Part shown: piece after piece, positions 33,878 through 40,573 of the stretch
Numbering within the stretch: the first letter of the stretch is position 1
Layout of the letters: the number at the start of each line of letters is the position of its first letter
Assembly (NCBI GenBank): GCA_017394205.1
Contig: JAFOPS010000016.1
Location: 1-46,689 of the forward strand
DNA: 46,689 nt
Source: Clostridia bacterium
Lineage (GTDB): Bacteria; Bacillota; Clostridia; Oscillospirales; Butyricicoccaceae
Reading direction: 5' to 3'
Translations under genes and position numbers: made by a program
The notes under the pieces: generated by a model
Told to the model about the DNA's origin: nothing
Databases searched by the model: none
What the model saw: only the letters and a program-made list of their open reading frames with translations

Positions 33878-33911
33878 AAAACGGCGCGGAGAAAGCTCTC
33901 CGCGCCGTTTT
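33878..33911 (-). terminator. Terminator of the holin-peptidase operon
   Basis: Perfect 15-bp stem (33878-33892 / 33897-33911), loop AAGC; T-rich on the minus strand side. It separates this operon from the SLH-GH25 promoter. Confidence 0.92.
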
Positions 33912-33914
33912 CTG

Positions 33915-34640
33915 TTACGCCCGCGAAAACAAATAGTACCGGGGCGTGCGCCCCATGCAGTCGCCGTCGACCACGGCATAATCCGCCAGCAGCAGCTCCC
34001 CGCATACCGTCACCGCCGCCTTTCGCGCGCCGGAGGCGTATTTTCCGCTGTAGATCCCCGGGTCGGCGATGCAGACCCGGCCGTTCAGCTCGCCCAGCGC
34101 GACGATATAGTGTCCGCCGGTGGAAAAGATCCCGTTGCCCGCCGCGTTGCAGACGGCGCAGCCGCCGGACCGCAGATGCCGCTTCAGCGCGTTCACGTCG
34201 CCGGTCATGCGGCAGACAAGCCCGTAATGGGCGCAGAGCGCCTCTGACAGGCGGCGCATATCGGTCCCGCCGGACACTCTTGCGCCGCAGCTCATGGAAA
34301 ACCGCGCCAGCTCGCTCACCGGGACGGCTTTTCCGCAAAGCGCCCCCAGGATCATGCCCGCCGCGCAGACGCCGCAGCCGCCGCTTTTCACCGTGGCGGC
34401 GGGATAGCCGGGCGCGGGATAAGCGATCGCGGCATAGTCCCGCTGCCGCAGGGTGAAGCCGCTGAGCGCCGCCAGAAAGCGGGTCTTTTTTCCCCGGGGC
34501 GTGGGATAGGTCACGGGATAAAGCCCGCGATGGTTTGCATGACCGATCTCACAGAGATCGCCGGGGTCGATGCGGCTGCCGGGGTCGGGGCTCCCCTTCT
34601 CCGTGAGGACGGAGATCCGGCGCAGCGCCAACGCCTTCAT
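33915..34640 (-). CDS. SH3-like plus C39-family cysteine peptidase
   Basis: A 241-residue cytoplasmic-looking protein with no signal peptide. The N-terminal ~60 residues resemble a small beta-barrel (SH3b-like) module. The rest resembles a C39-type papain-fold peptidase: Cys89 in KSGGCGVCAAGMI, His177 in STGGHYIVAL and Asp193 in CIADPG form a plausible catalytic set. Its start overlaps the holin stop (ATGA), which strongly suggests that it is released through that holin, as an endolysin (inference). The substrate (peptidoglycan peptide or protein) is unknown. Alternative: bacteriocin-type leader peptidase, unlikely because no ABC transporter is fused or adjacent. Confidence 0.72.
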   Translation of the reverse strand: MKALALRRISVLTEKGSPDPGSRIDPGDLCEIGHANHRGLYPVTYPTPRGKKTRFLAALSGFTLRQRDYAAIAYPAPGYPAATVKSGGCGVCAAGMILGALCGKAVPVSELARFSMSCGARVSGGTDMRRLSEALCAHYGLVCRMTGDVNALKRHLRSGGCAVCNAAGNGIFSTGGHYIVALGELNGRVCIADPGIYSGKYASGARKAAVTVCGELLLADYAVVDGDCMGRTPRYYLFSRA

Positions 34641-34984
34641 CGGGCTTCCTCCGCTCCGTCGGCCGCGCCGAAGCCGTAGCGAAATTCGCTGACGGCGCTC
34701 TCGATCAGGGCGTTCATTTCCAGCTCCGAGATGGGGATCCCCTGTTCCTGCAGCATGGCAAGAATGCCCTCCTGCGCCCGCTTCAGCTTTTCGGGGCCTC
34801 CCAGGTCATGGTAGAGCTGCTCCACCGCCTTGACACAAGTCCGGGCCACGTCGCGCTTGGTTTTGTTGTCCAAATACCGCTGGCACAAGGCCTTGATCTG
34901 CATCCCGAAAAATCCCGCAGCGGCGGTGCAGGCCGCCATCAGCGCGGGCAGCACATAGGTGATGCAAAATTCCGTTTTCGTCAT
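34637..34984 (-). CDS. Phage-type holin, LLH family
   Basis: A 115-residue protein with one N-terminal membrane segment (about residues 8-30). An amphipathic C-terminal part follows: KRDVARTCVKAVEQLYHDLGGPEKLKRAQEGIL, then GIPISELEMNALIESAVSEF. This is the LLH-holin layout. Holins form membrane pores that let a lytic enzyme reach the wall. GAGGAGG precedes ATG 34984. It heads a two-gene operon with the C39-like peptidase. No capsid, tail or integrase genes lie nearby, so it is either a prophage relic or a host-adopted lysis cassette. Confidence 0.8.
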   Translation of the reverse strand: MTKTEFCITYVLPALMAACTAAAGFFGMQIKALCQRYLDNKTKRDVARTCVKAVEQLYHDLGGPEKLKRAQEGILAMLQEQGIPISELEMNALIESAVSEFRYGFGAADGAEEAR

Positions 34985-35071
34985 ATTCTTCCTCCTCTTT
35001 TCATTTTGCCGGCAAGGCGGTTATAACACAGCGCCGCGGAAACCGCCATTTGACGAAAACGGCCGGGTAAA

Positions 35072-35106
35072 AGCAAAGGAGCAGACGAAACAAGTCCGTC
35101 TGCTCC
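35072..35106 (-). terminator. Terminator of the degV-PAP2 operon
   Basis: 10-bp stem GGAGCAGACG (35078-35087) / CGTCTGCTCC (35097-35106), with a 9-base loop. TTTGCTTTTA follows on the minus strand. Confidence 0.72.
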
Positions 35107-35148
35107 CCTGCCATGAGGAAAATGAGGAAAAATAAAGAAACAGCAAGC

Positions 35149-35769
35149 TTACAGCAGCCCGAAGCAATCGCCGGAAATGACCAAAAGCCATCCCGCCAGC
35201 GCCGCCCCGGCGCACACCGCCGTGCCCAGCAAAAACTCCGTCGGCGTATGCCGCTTTGCCCGCACGGAGGACCAAAAGATCACGCAGTAACACAGCAGTC
35301 CCACGGCCGCGCCCACCATGCCGAACTGCCATCCGGCCAGGATCACCGTCCCGGTGACGCTGCAGGCGTGGCCGCTGGCGCGGCGCTTGAACACCCCGTT
35401 GCACAGGGCAAGCAGCGCCAGCGAAAAGAGATAGACCGTAAAGATCAGCGCCTGCTCGGGCCGGCGCACATACAGCACGCCGTAGAGGAATCCGCCCAAA
35501 TATCCGGCTGCCGAAAAGAGAAATGCCAGATCGCGCTGGCCCTCTCTCCCCTTTTTCCGCACAGCGGGAAGGAGCCAGGAAACGGGATAGGCCATCGAGG
35601 GGAACAGCGCCAGGAAAAAGACGGCCCACCACGCCTCAGACGCGGTGCGGAACACCCCCTCCCGCAGAAGAAACACGGCAAGGATCAGCAGCGTGATCAT
35701 CACCGGCGGGATGGAGAGGACGCGGACCACGCCGGCCGCATACTCCGAAATCGTCTTTTTTTCATGCAT
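35149..35769 (-). CDS. PAP2-like integral membrane protein
   Basis: A 206-residue protein with about six membrane segments. Toward the C-terminus it has KRRASGHACSVTGT, like the PSGH motif of PAP2 lipid phosphatases, and SVRAKRHTPTEFLLG, like the SR...HxxxD motif but with Glu for Asp. It therefore looks like a PAP2-superfamily member with partly changed catalytic residues; activity is uncertain. It lies 21 bases after the second degV and is probably cotranscribed, which suggests a lipid-related role (inference). Confidence 0.75.
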   Translation of the reverse strand: MHEKKTISEYAAGVVRVLSIPPVMITLLILAVFLLREGVFRTASEAWWAVFFLALFPSMAYPVSWLLPAVRKKGREGQRDLAFLFSAAGYLGGFLYGVLYVRRPEQALIFTVYLFSLALLALCNGVFKRRASGHACSVTGTVILAGWQFGMVGAAVGLLCYCVIFWSSVRAKRHTPTEFLLGTAVCAGAALAGWLLVISGDCFGLL

Positions 35770-35790
35770 GGATCCGCCCTCGGGGCGCGG

Positions 35791-36669
35791 TCAACAGCCT
35801 CTGACCTGTTCGTCGCCCAAAAAGAACAGCGCCAGCGCGCCCGGCCCCACATGAGAGCCGGTCACAGGCTCGTATTTCACCGTCATGATCTCTTTCGGCG
35901 GGGCGATCTGACGGATCATCTCCGCCAGCGTTTCCGCATCCTCCGGACAGTCGGCGTGGGCGATGCCCACGGTCTGCGCCTCGGGATGCCGCACCAGCGT
36001 CCGGTATTTTTCGGCGATGGCGCGGATGGATTGCTTCCGCCCCCGCACCTTGGCGCAGGCCACGATGCGGCCCTCTTCGTCGCCCTTGAGGATGGGCTTG
36101 ATGCCCAGCACCGTCCCGATCACGGCGGCGGCGTTGGAAAGCCGGCCGCTGCGGCGAAGATGCATCAGGTCGTCTACCGTAAAAGACTGATAAGTCTCCC
36201 GGCAGCGCTTTTCCAGCGCGTCGGTCACCTGCTCCAGACTCATCCCCTTCGCCCGCTGCTGTGCAGCCCACAACGCGTGCAGGCCCTCGCCCAGCGAGGC
36301 GCCCTTGGTGTCCACCAGACGGATGACCCGGCGGGGATACTGCTCCCGCAGCTCCTCCGAGGCGATCTCGGCGCAGTGGAACGAGCCGCTGATGCCCGAG
36401 GACATGCCAATGAACAGAATATCGTTCCCCTGTTCCAAAAACGGGGTCATCACGTCTGCATAGGTCTGGGGCGTGATCTGAGAGGTGGTCACCCTGACGC
36501 CCCGGCGGATCATGCCGTAATAGGCCTTGTCGTCAAATTGCTCGGTATCCTGACAGGTGTGCGCCTCGCCCTCGATAAAGTATTGAAATGGCAGCACGGC
36601 GATATCGTACTGCCGCAGAAGCGGCGTAGGCAGGTTGGCTGAGGTATCCGTCAAAATGGTGTATGGCAT
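35791..36669 (-). CDS. DegV family fatty-acid-binding protein (second copy)
   Basis: A 292-residue DegV/FakB-type protein: PYTILTDTSANLPTPLLR, RGVRVTTSQITPQTYADVMTPFL, IGMSSGISGSFHCAEIASEEL, the central YQSFTVDDLMHLRRSGRLSNAAAVIG and the C-terminal HVGPGALALFFLG. ATG 36669 has GGAGG 6 bases upstream; a TTG at 36681 is inside the leader. It differs clearly from the copy at 29252, so the two may prefer different fatty acids, as FakB1 and FakB2 do (inference). The promoter overlaps palindromic operators. Confidence 0.92.
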   Translation of the reverse strand: MPYTILTDTSANLPTPLLRQYDIAVLPFQYFIEGEAHTCQDTEQFDDKAYYGMIRRGVRVTTSQITPQTYADVMTPFLEQGNDILFIGMSSGISGSFHCAEIASEELREQYPRRVIRLVDTKGASLGEGLHALWAAQQRAKGMSLEQVTDALEKRCRETYQSFTVDDLMHLRRSGRLSNAAAVIGTVLGIKPILKGDEEGRIVACAKVRGRKQSIRAIAEKYRTLVRHPEAQTVGIAHADCPEDAETLAEMIRQIAPPKEIMTVKYEPVTGSHVGPGALALFFLGDEQVRGC

Positions 36670-36683
36670 AAGGGCCTCCAACG

Positions 36684-36730
36684 AATCTAATCTGCAAGAT
36701 TAGATTATCAAATCTTTTCTATTATGTCAA
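36684..36730 (-). promoter_or_regulatory. degV2 promoter with palindromic operators
   Basis: Minus-strand TTGACA (36730-36725), 17-base spacer, TAATCT (36707-36702). AATCTAATCT (36684-36693) and AGATTAGATT (36697-36706) form a perfect 10-bp inverted repeat with spacer GCA over the -10 and start site. A second short dyad, AGATT-ATCA-AATCT (36702-36715), overlaps it and resembles FabT-type fatty-acid regulator boxes. Confidence 0.78.
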
Positions 36731-36753
36731 GCGCATAATTGTAAACATTTTTC

Positions 36754-36781
36754 TTGCATCAAAACCGGATTATGGTATACT
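36754..36781 (+). promoter_or_regulatory. Promoter of the DUF1836 gene
   Basis: TTGCAT (36754-36759), 16-base spacer, TATACT (36776-36781). It is divergent from the degV2 promoter, 24 bases apart. Confidence 0.75.
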
Positions 36782-36814
36782 GGGATCATACGGAACGATC
36801 TGTGAGGTGAGAAT

Positions 36815-37435
36815 ATGGCTTATGACAAAGCGCTGATCGCCGGCAAGCTGCGCCGTTGGGAGACATATCTGAACAATTACCGTCTCCCCTTTTGGGAGGA
36901 TATCCCCGATTTCGGGCTCTATATGGAGCAGGTCATTTCGCTATTGAGAAGCTATCTGGACTATTTGCCGCCCGAGCTGAAGGAGGAGCAGGTGGTCACG
37001 GCCGCCGCCATCAACAACTATGTGCGGAAAAGGGTCATGCCTGTGCCGGTAAAAAAGAAGTATTACCGGATCCATATCGCCTATCTCATCATGATCTGCA
37101 CGCTGAAGCAGAGCCTCAGCATCCCCACACTTCAGACGCTGGTCCCCATGGATCTGACGCAGGAGCAGATGCAGGAGCGCTACAACGCCTATGTGCGGCG
37201 CCATCACGCCACGGCGGAGTTTTTCACCCAGCAGGTGCGGACGGCGGCGGGCGGGATCCTGGATCATGATGAAACGGCGGCGTTTTCCACCGACGACCCC
37301 GTGGCGCTCATCACCTCGTCGGCCGTGATCGCCGGCTTTTCCCGCCTGCTGGCGCAGAAGCTTCTGCTGCTGGACGGGAAGACGCTGGAAAACGGCGGGA
37401 GCATCGAGATCCGGACGCCGAAAAAGGAATCGTAA
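36815..37435 (+). CDS. DUF1836 family protein
   Basis: A 206-residue cytoplasmic protein. The central YLPPELKEEQVVTAAAINNYVRKRVMPVPVKKKYYRIHIAYLIMICTLK pattern is the DUF1836 signature. The family contains an N-terminal MerR-like winged-helix part and is thought to be regulatory, but its function is unknown. GTGAGGTGAG precedes ATG 36815. It is divergent from degV2 and has its own promoter and terminator. The divergent layout makes it one candidate for the degV2 operator-binding protein (inference). Confidence 0.85.
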   Translation: MAYDKALIAGKLRRWETYLNNYRLPFWEDIPDFGLYMEQVISLLRSYLDYLPPELKEEQVVTAAAINNYVRKRVMPVPVKKKYYRIHIAYLIMICTLKQSLSIPTLQTLVPMDLTQEQMQERYNAYVRRHHATAEFFTQQVRTAAGGILDHDETAAFSTDDPVALITSSAVIAGFSRLLAQKLLLLDGKTLENGGSIEIRTPKKES

Positions 37436-37443
37436 ACACGTAA

Positions 37444-37478
37444 AAAACCGCGCCGCAGAACATCTGCGGCGCGGTTTT
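37444..37478. terminator. Bidirectional terminator
   Basis: Perfect 16-bp stem (37444-37459 / 37463-37478) with a 3-base loop and T-rich flanks on both strands, between convergent genes. Confidence 0.95.
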
Positions 37479-37489
37479 GTTTTGCTTTG

Positions 37490-38050
37490 TCAATAATCCA
37501 TGTCTTCCTCTTCCCGGGCATATTTTTCACCGAAAAAGCGGAAGTTTTTCAGCATGAGCTTTTGCTGGCGCTTCCGCCAGCGGGCGCCCGCCGTGGCAAG
37601 GAGGACCGTCACCGTCAACACCAGCGCTGCGGCAGCCGTCCACACCCAATAACGGAATCGGTGCATCGTCCGAAGGATACGGCCCGCGTCCCGGAGAAAA
37701 TAGGCCGCCTGCTCGGGCTCGGTGCGCGGCGAACCGTCGTCCAGCACGGGACGCCCCAGCAGATCGTCGTAAAGGTCCACCACCCGGCGGCCGTTTTGCC
37801 GATAGGTCACCAGAGCGCCGTCGGCGGGAGAAAGGGTGCGGTCGGTGATCAGCAGATCGTCGGGGCCGGTCTGCCGATAGGCTTCGGCCAGATAGACCGA
37901 CTCCGCGCCGGTGGAATAAACGCCCCAGCGGCCCAGCCCCAGGCTCCAATCCTCAAGTCCCGCGCACAAAAAGCACAGGATCCCGAGCAAAAGCGCCGCC
38001 AAAGCCAGCGCGACGACCCCAAGCGGGCGGATCTTTTTCCGTTCTTCCAT
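37490..38050 (-). CDS. Two-TM membrane protein, unknown family
   Basis: A 186-residue protein with membrane segments at about residues 10-30 and 135-155. A roughly 100-residue extracytoplasmic domain lies between them (YSTGAESVYLAEAYRQTGPDDLLITDRTLSPADGALVTYRQNGRRVVDLYDDLLGRP). The cytoplasmic tail is basic then acidic (RWRKRQQKLMLKNF ... EEEDMDY). No family recognised. TGGAGGCG precedes ATG 38050. Own promoter immediately upstream. Confidence 0.72.
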   Translation of the reverse strand: MEERKKIRPLGVVALALAALLLGILCFLCAGLEDWSLGLGRWGVYSTGAESVYLAEAYRQTGPDDLLITDRTLSPADGALVTYRQNGRRVVDLYDDLLGRPVLDDGSPRTEPEQAAYFLRDAGRILRTMHRFRYWVWTAAAALVLTVTVLLATAGARWRKRQQKLMLKNFRFFGEKYAREEEDMDY

Positions 38051-38088
38051 GCGGCGCCTCCAGATGCCCGCAAGCGGGCTTTTTTCTT

Positions 38089-38117
38089 AGTTTAGCACAG
38101 GAAGCGTGGATTTGCAA
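38089..38117 (-). promoter_or_regulatory. Promoter of the two-TM protein gene
   Basis: TTGCAA (38117-38112), 17-base spacer, TAAACT (38094-38089) on the minus strand, just after the stop of the preceding gene. Confidence 0.72.
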
Positions 38118-38119
38118 TC

Positions 38120-38725
38120 TCAAAACGAAAAACGCAGCAGCCCGCGAAGCTCGTCAAAGGGGAAAAACACCGTGGGCAGGCCGGCCGTCCGCGGTGCGAT
38201 GCTCTCCTGGGGAAACCAGATCGCCAGCCCCTCGCCGGTGAGATAATAGCGGTAAGGGCGGAGAACGGTCTCTTCCCTTCGCATCCGCGGCGGGAAAAAG
38301 GGCGTTTCGCCCTGTCGGGAAAGCTGCTCCACCTTTTCCGACGTCAGCGGCGGCAGCCGCCGCCTCCCCTCGACGGTCAGCAGCGCGCCCAGAGGTATGT
38401 TTCCCCGTCTTCCCCGTAAAAAGGTCGCCGAAATGCGCTCCAGCCGCCAGTCGGCATAGCCGGTGCACAGGGCGATCTCCAGAAAGCCCGAAACCGTCTG
38501 CCCGTCCAGCCGGGTCTCCTGCCAGTCGGCGGTCATCCTCATGGGAAACGCGGTGTCCGCAGCCGCGGCCCGCTGCCGCAGCCGGCGGAGCCTTCCCCGC
38601 CAGAAGGCGTTGAAGCCGAAGGGGTCCGGCGTGAGCACGGGCAGATGCAGCGTGCACTGAGCATTTCCCAGCCGCTCCTCCGAAACGCGCACCTCGACGG
38701 CGGGCAGGGCTTTTTGATGTTCCAT
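38120..38725 (-). CDS. RsiV C-terminal-like (DUF3298-type) protein
   Basis: A 201-residue protein without signal peptide. The C-terminal half (YRYYLTGEGLAIWFPQESIAPRTAGLPTVFFPFDELRGLL) matches the general form of the DUF3298/RsiV C-terminal domain, which in RsiV is the lysozyme-sensing extracellular part of an anti-sigma factor. Here there is no membrane anchor, and Ala/Arg/Thr replace some typical positions, so the role is unknown. Its ribosome site lies in a hairpin (38734-38762). It follows mtnA by 70 bases. Confidence 0.68.
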   Translation of the reverse strand: MEHQKALPAVEVRVSEERLGNAQCTLHLPVLTPDPFGFNAFWRGRLRRLRQRAAAADTAFPMRMTADWQETRLDGQTVSGFLEIALCTGYADWRLERISATFLRGRRGNIPLGALLTVEGRRRLPPLTSEKVEQLSRQGETPFFPPRMRREETVLRPYRYYLTGEGLAIWFPQESIAPRTAGLPTVFFPFDELRGLLRFSF

Positions 38726-38733
38726 AAAACGAT

Positions 38734-38762
38734 CGCCTCCGGTGCAGTATATGCCGGAGGCG
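38734..38762 (-). promoter_or_regulatory. Hairpin enclosing the ribosome site of the RsiV-like gene
   Basis: Perfect 9-bp stem CCGGAGGCG (38742-38734 on minus, containing the Shine-Dalgarno sequence GGAGG) paired with CGCCTCCGG (38762-38754), loop 11 bases. The ATG is 8 bases beyond. It may limit translation or act as a weak terminator for mtnA. Confidence 0.6.
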
Positions 38763-38795
38763 AGGTCTTTTGAATCGAAACCGGGGGATTTCCCG

Positions 38796-39854
38796 TTATT
38801 TTTCCAACATCTCCCGCAGCGACCGGGTAAACGGCGGTCTGGCCACGCCCTTCTCGGTGACGATTCCGGTGATCAGGCTGTGGTCGGTGACGTCGAAGGC
38901 AGGATTATAGGTCCTGCATCCGGCGGGCGCCATGGGCGCTTTGTACCAAAGGGAGCGGATCTCCTCGGGATCCCGCTGCTCGATGGGGATCTGCTCTCCG
39001 GTGGGAGTATCCGGATCCACGGTGGTGGTGGGGCCGCAGACGTAAAACGGGATGCCGTAATGTCTGGCCAGGATCGCCACACCGGAGGTGCCGATCTTGT
39101 TGGCGGTGTCGCCGTTGGCGGCCACCCGGTCGCAGCCCACAAACACGGCCTGCACCCAGCCGTTCTTCATCACCGCCGACGCCATGTTGTCACAGATCAA
39201 CGTCACGTCCACCCCGGCCCGCTGCAGCTCAAAGGCCGTCAGCCGCGCGCCCTGGAGCAGCGGACGGGTCTCGTCGGCAAACACCCGGAAGCCATAGCCC
39301 CGCTCCTGTCCCAACAGGATCGGCCCCAGCGCCGTTCCATAGCGTGAGGTGGCGATGGGTCCGGCGTTGCAGTGGGTCAAAATGCCGTCGCCGGGATGCA
39401 AAAGTGCCAGCCCATGCTCGCTGATGGCAAGATTTTGAGCGATGTCCTCCCGATGGATGGACTCCGCCTCGCGCCGCAGCGCGGCGACGATTTCGTGGAT
39501 CGGTTTGGCCTTGTGCGCGGCGGCGCAGGCCCTCATGCGGTTGAGCGCCCAGAACAGGTTGACCGCCGTGGGCCGCGAGGCGGCCAGCGCCTCGCAGTCC
39601 CGGTAAAACGCGGCAAAAAACGCCTCCCGGTCGTCCTGCGGGGCATGCCTTGCCGCCAGATATGCGCCGTAAGCGGCGGCGATCCCGATGGCGGGCGCGC
39701 CGCGCACCTGCAGCGTCTTGACGGCGCGGCAGATCTCTTCGGTGGAATAAAGCGAACGATAAACGACCTGCGCGGGCAAAAGCGTCTGGTCGAGGATGAC
39801 CAGCGCGCCGCGCTCGTCGTCCAGACGGTTGGGGATCAGGGGCTCCTGTGTCAT
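38796..39854 (-). CDS. mtnA: S-methyl-5-thioribose-1-phosphate isomerase
   Basis: Converts methylthioribose 1-phosphate to methylthioribulose 1-phosphate in methionine salvage; related enzymes act on 5-deoxyribose 1-phosphate. The 352-residue protein is of normal length. It has VRGAPAIGIAAAYG, the catalytic Cys in ILTHCNAGPIATSRYGTAL, and the catalytic Asp in VGCDRVAANGDTANKIGT. No mtnK, mtnN or other salvage gene is adjacent, so a deoxysugar-disposal role is possible. GGAGG precedes the ATG but can pair in a small hairpin (39856-39878). No SAM riboswitch was seen. Confidence 0.95.
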   Translation of the reverse strand: MTQEPLIPNRLDDERGALVILDQTLLPAQVVYRSLYSTEEICRAVKTLQVRGAPAIGIAAAYGAYLAARHAPQDDREAFFAAFYRDCEALAASRPTAVNLFWALNRMRACAAAHKAKPIHEIVAALRREAESIHREDIAQNLAISEHGLALLHPGDGILTHCNAGPIATSRYGTALGPILLGQERGYGFRVFADETRPLLQGARLTAFELQRAGVDVTLICDNMASAVMKNGWVQAVFVGCDRVAANGDTANKIGTSGVAILARHYGIPFYVCGPTTTVDPDTPTGEQIPIEQRDPEEIRSLWYKAPMAPAGCRTYNPAFDVTDHSLITGIVTEKGVARPPFTRSLREMLEK

Positions 39855-39892
39855 AAAAGCGCCTCCTTTTGGAGCTTTCTGCTTTTTCTCTC

Positions 39893-39921
39893 ATTTTCGC
39901 CGAAATCAACGAAAAATGCAA
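39893..39921 (-). promoter_or_regulatory. Candidate mtnA promoter
   Basis: TTGCAT (39921-39916), 17-base spacer, GAAAAT (39898-39893) on the minus strand. Confidence 0.5.
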
Positions 39922-39929
39922 GATGTGAA

Positions 39930-39958
39930 TTGTCTTTTTCAAGAGAATATGCTAAAAT
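39930..39958 (+). promoter_or_regulatory. Promoter of the DUF4364 gene
   Basis: TTGTCT (39930-39935), 17-base spacer, TAAAAT (39953-39958). Divergent from the mtnA promoter. Confidence 0.72.
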
Positions 39959-40003
39959 ACATTCGATATCGCTTTCCCGTTTGATTCGTTCTGGAGGAAT
40001 GAC

Positions 40004-40555
40004 ATGAGCTATCTCGGCCCCGGCTTTATTCGGGAGGAGCAGGACGTGATGTACCTGATCCTCTATGTTTTGACCTTTTTCCCCGCGCCCATCAGCGAGC
40101 CGGATCTTCTCGACGCGGTGATGGTGGACGGCGCGTTCGGCTATTTTGAGTTCAGCACGGCCTTTCAGCGGCTGCGGGAGACCAAGAGCATCGGCTCGAC
40201 GGAGAAGGACGGCGAAACGCTGTATTATCTCACTCCCATCGGGAGAAAAGCCATCGAAACGCTGGCCTCCGGGCTGCCCCTCAGCGTGCGGGAAAAGGCC
40301 GAGCGCTCGTCGCTGCGCGTCATGGCCCGCATGCGGCGGGACGCTTCCATCAAAGCGTCCCATGTGCAGAATCCCGACGGGACCTATACCGTGGAGCTGG
40401 GCATCCGCGACCGCGACACCGAACTGCTCACCGTGCGGCTGCAGGCCGTCACCCGGAGACAGTGTTCTCTTTTGGAGGACACGTTCCGCCGCCGGGCCGA
40501 GCCGCTTTACGTGGAGCTGCTGACGCTTCTTTCCGGGGATATCCCCGCAGAATGA
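40004..40555 (+). CDS. DUF4364 family protein (winged-helix-like)
   Basis: A 183-residue cytoplasmic protein. The N-terminal half (LILYVLTFFPAPISEPDLLDAVMVDGAFGYFEFSTAFQRLRETKSIGSTEKDGETLYYLTPIGRKAIETL) has the spacing of a winged helix with a wing strand, as in DUF4364. The C-terminal half (YTVELGIRDRDTELLTVRLQAVTRRQC) is a strand-rich module. Probably a transcriptional regulator; the target is unknown. GGAGG lies upstream of ATG 40004. It is followed by a DUF3048 lipoprotein gene in the same direction. Confidence 0.85.
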   Translation: MSYLGPGFIREEQDVMYLILYVLTFFPAPISEPDLLDAVMVDGAFGYFEFSTAFQRLRETKSIGSTEKDGETLYYLTPIGRKAIETLASGLPLSVREKAERSSLRVMARMRRDASIKASHVQNPDGTYTVELGIRDRDTELLTVRLQAVTRRQCSLLEDTFRRRAEPLYVELLTLLSGDIPAE

Positions 40556-40573
40556 TCGATTTTGGAGGTACGT

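Noticed and set aside
33915..34640. C39 peptidase as a bacteriocin leader-processing protease
   Set aside because: No ABC-transporter domain or neighbouring transporter, and no double-glycine peptide gene; coupling to a holin points elsewhere.
38066..38086. GC hairpin followed by six T on the plus strand
   Set aside because: Only a 5-bp stem, and no plus-strand gene ends here; it lies in the leader of a minus-strand gene.
39855..39960. Possible SAM-responsive riboswitch before mtnA
   Set aside because: The leader is about 40 bases long and lacks any S-box or SAM-II type conserved core.
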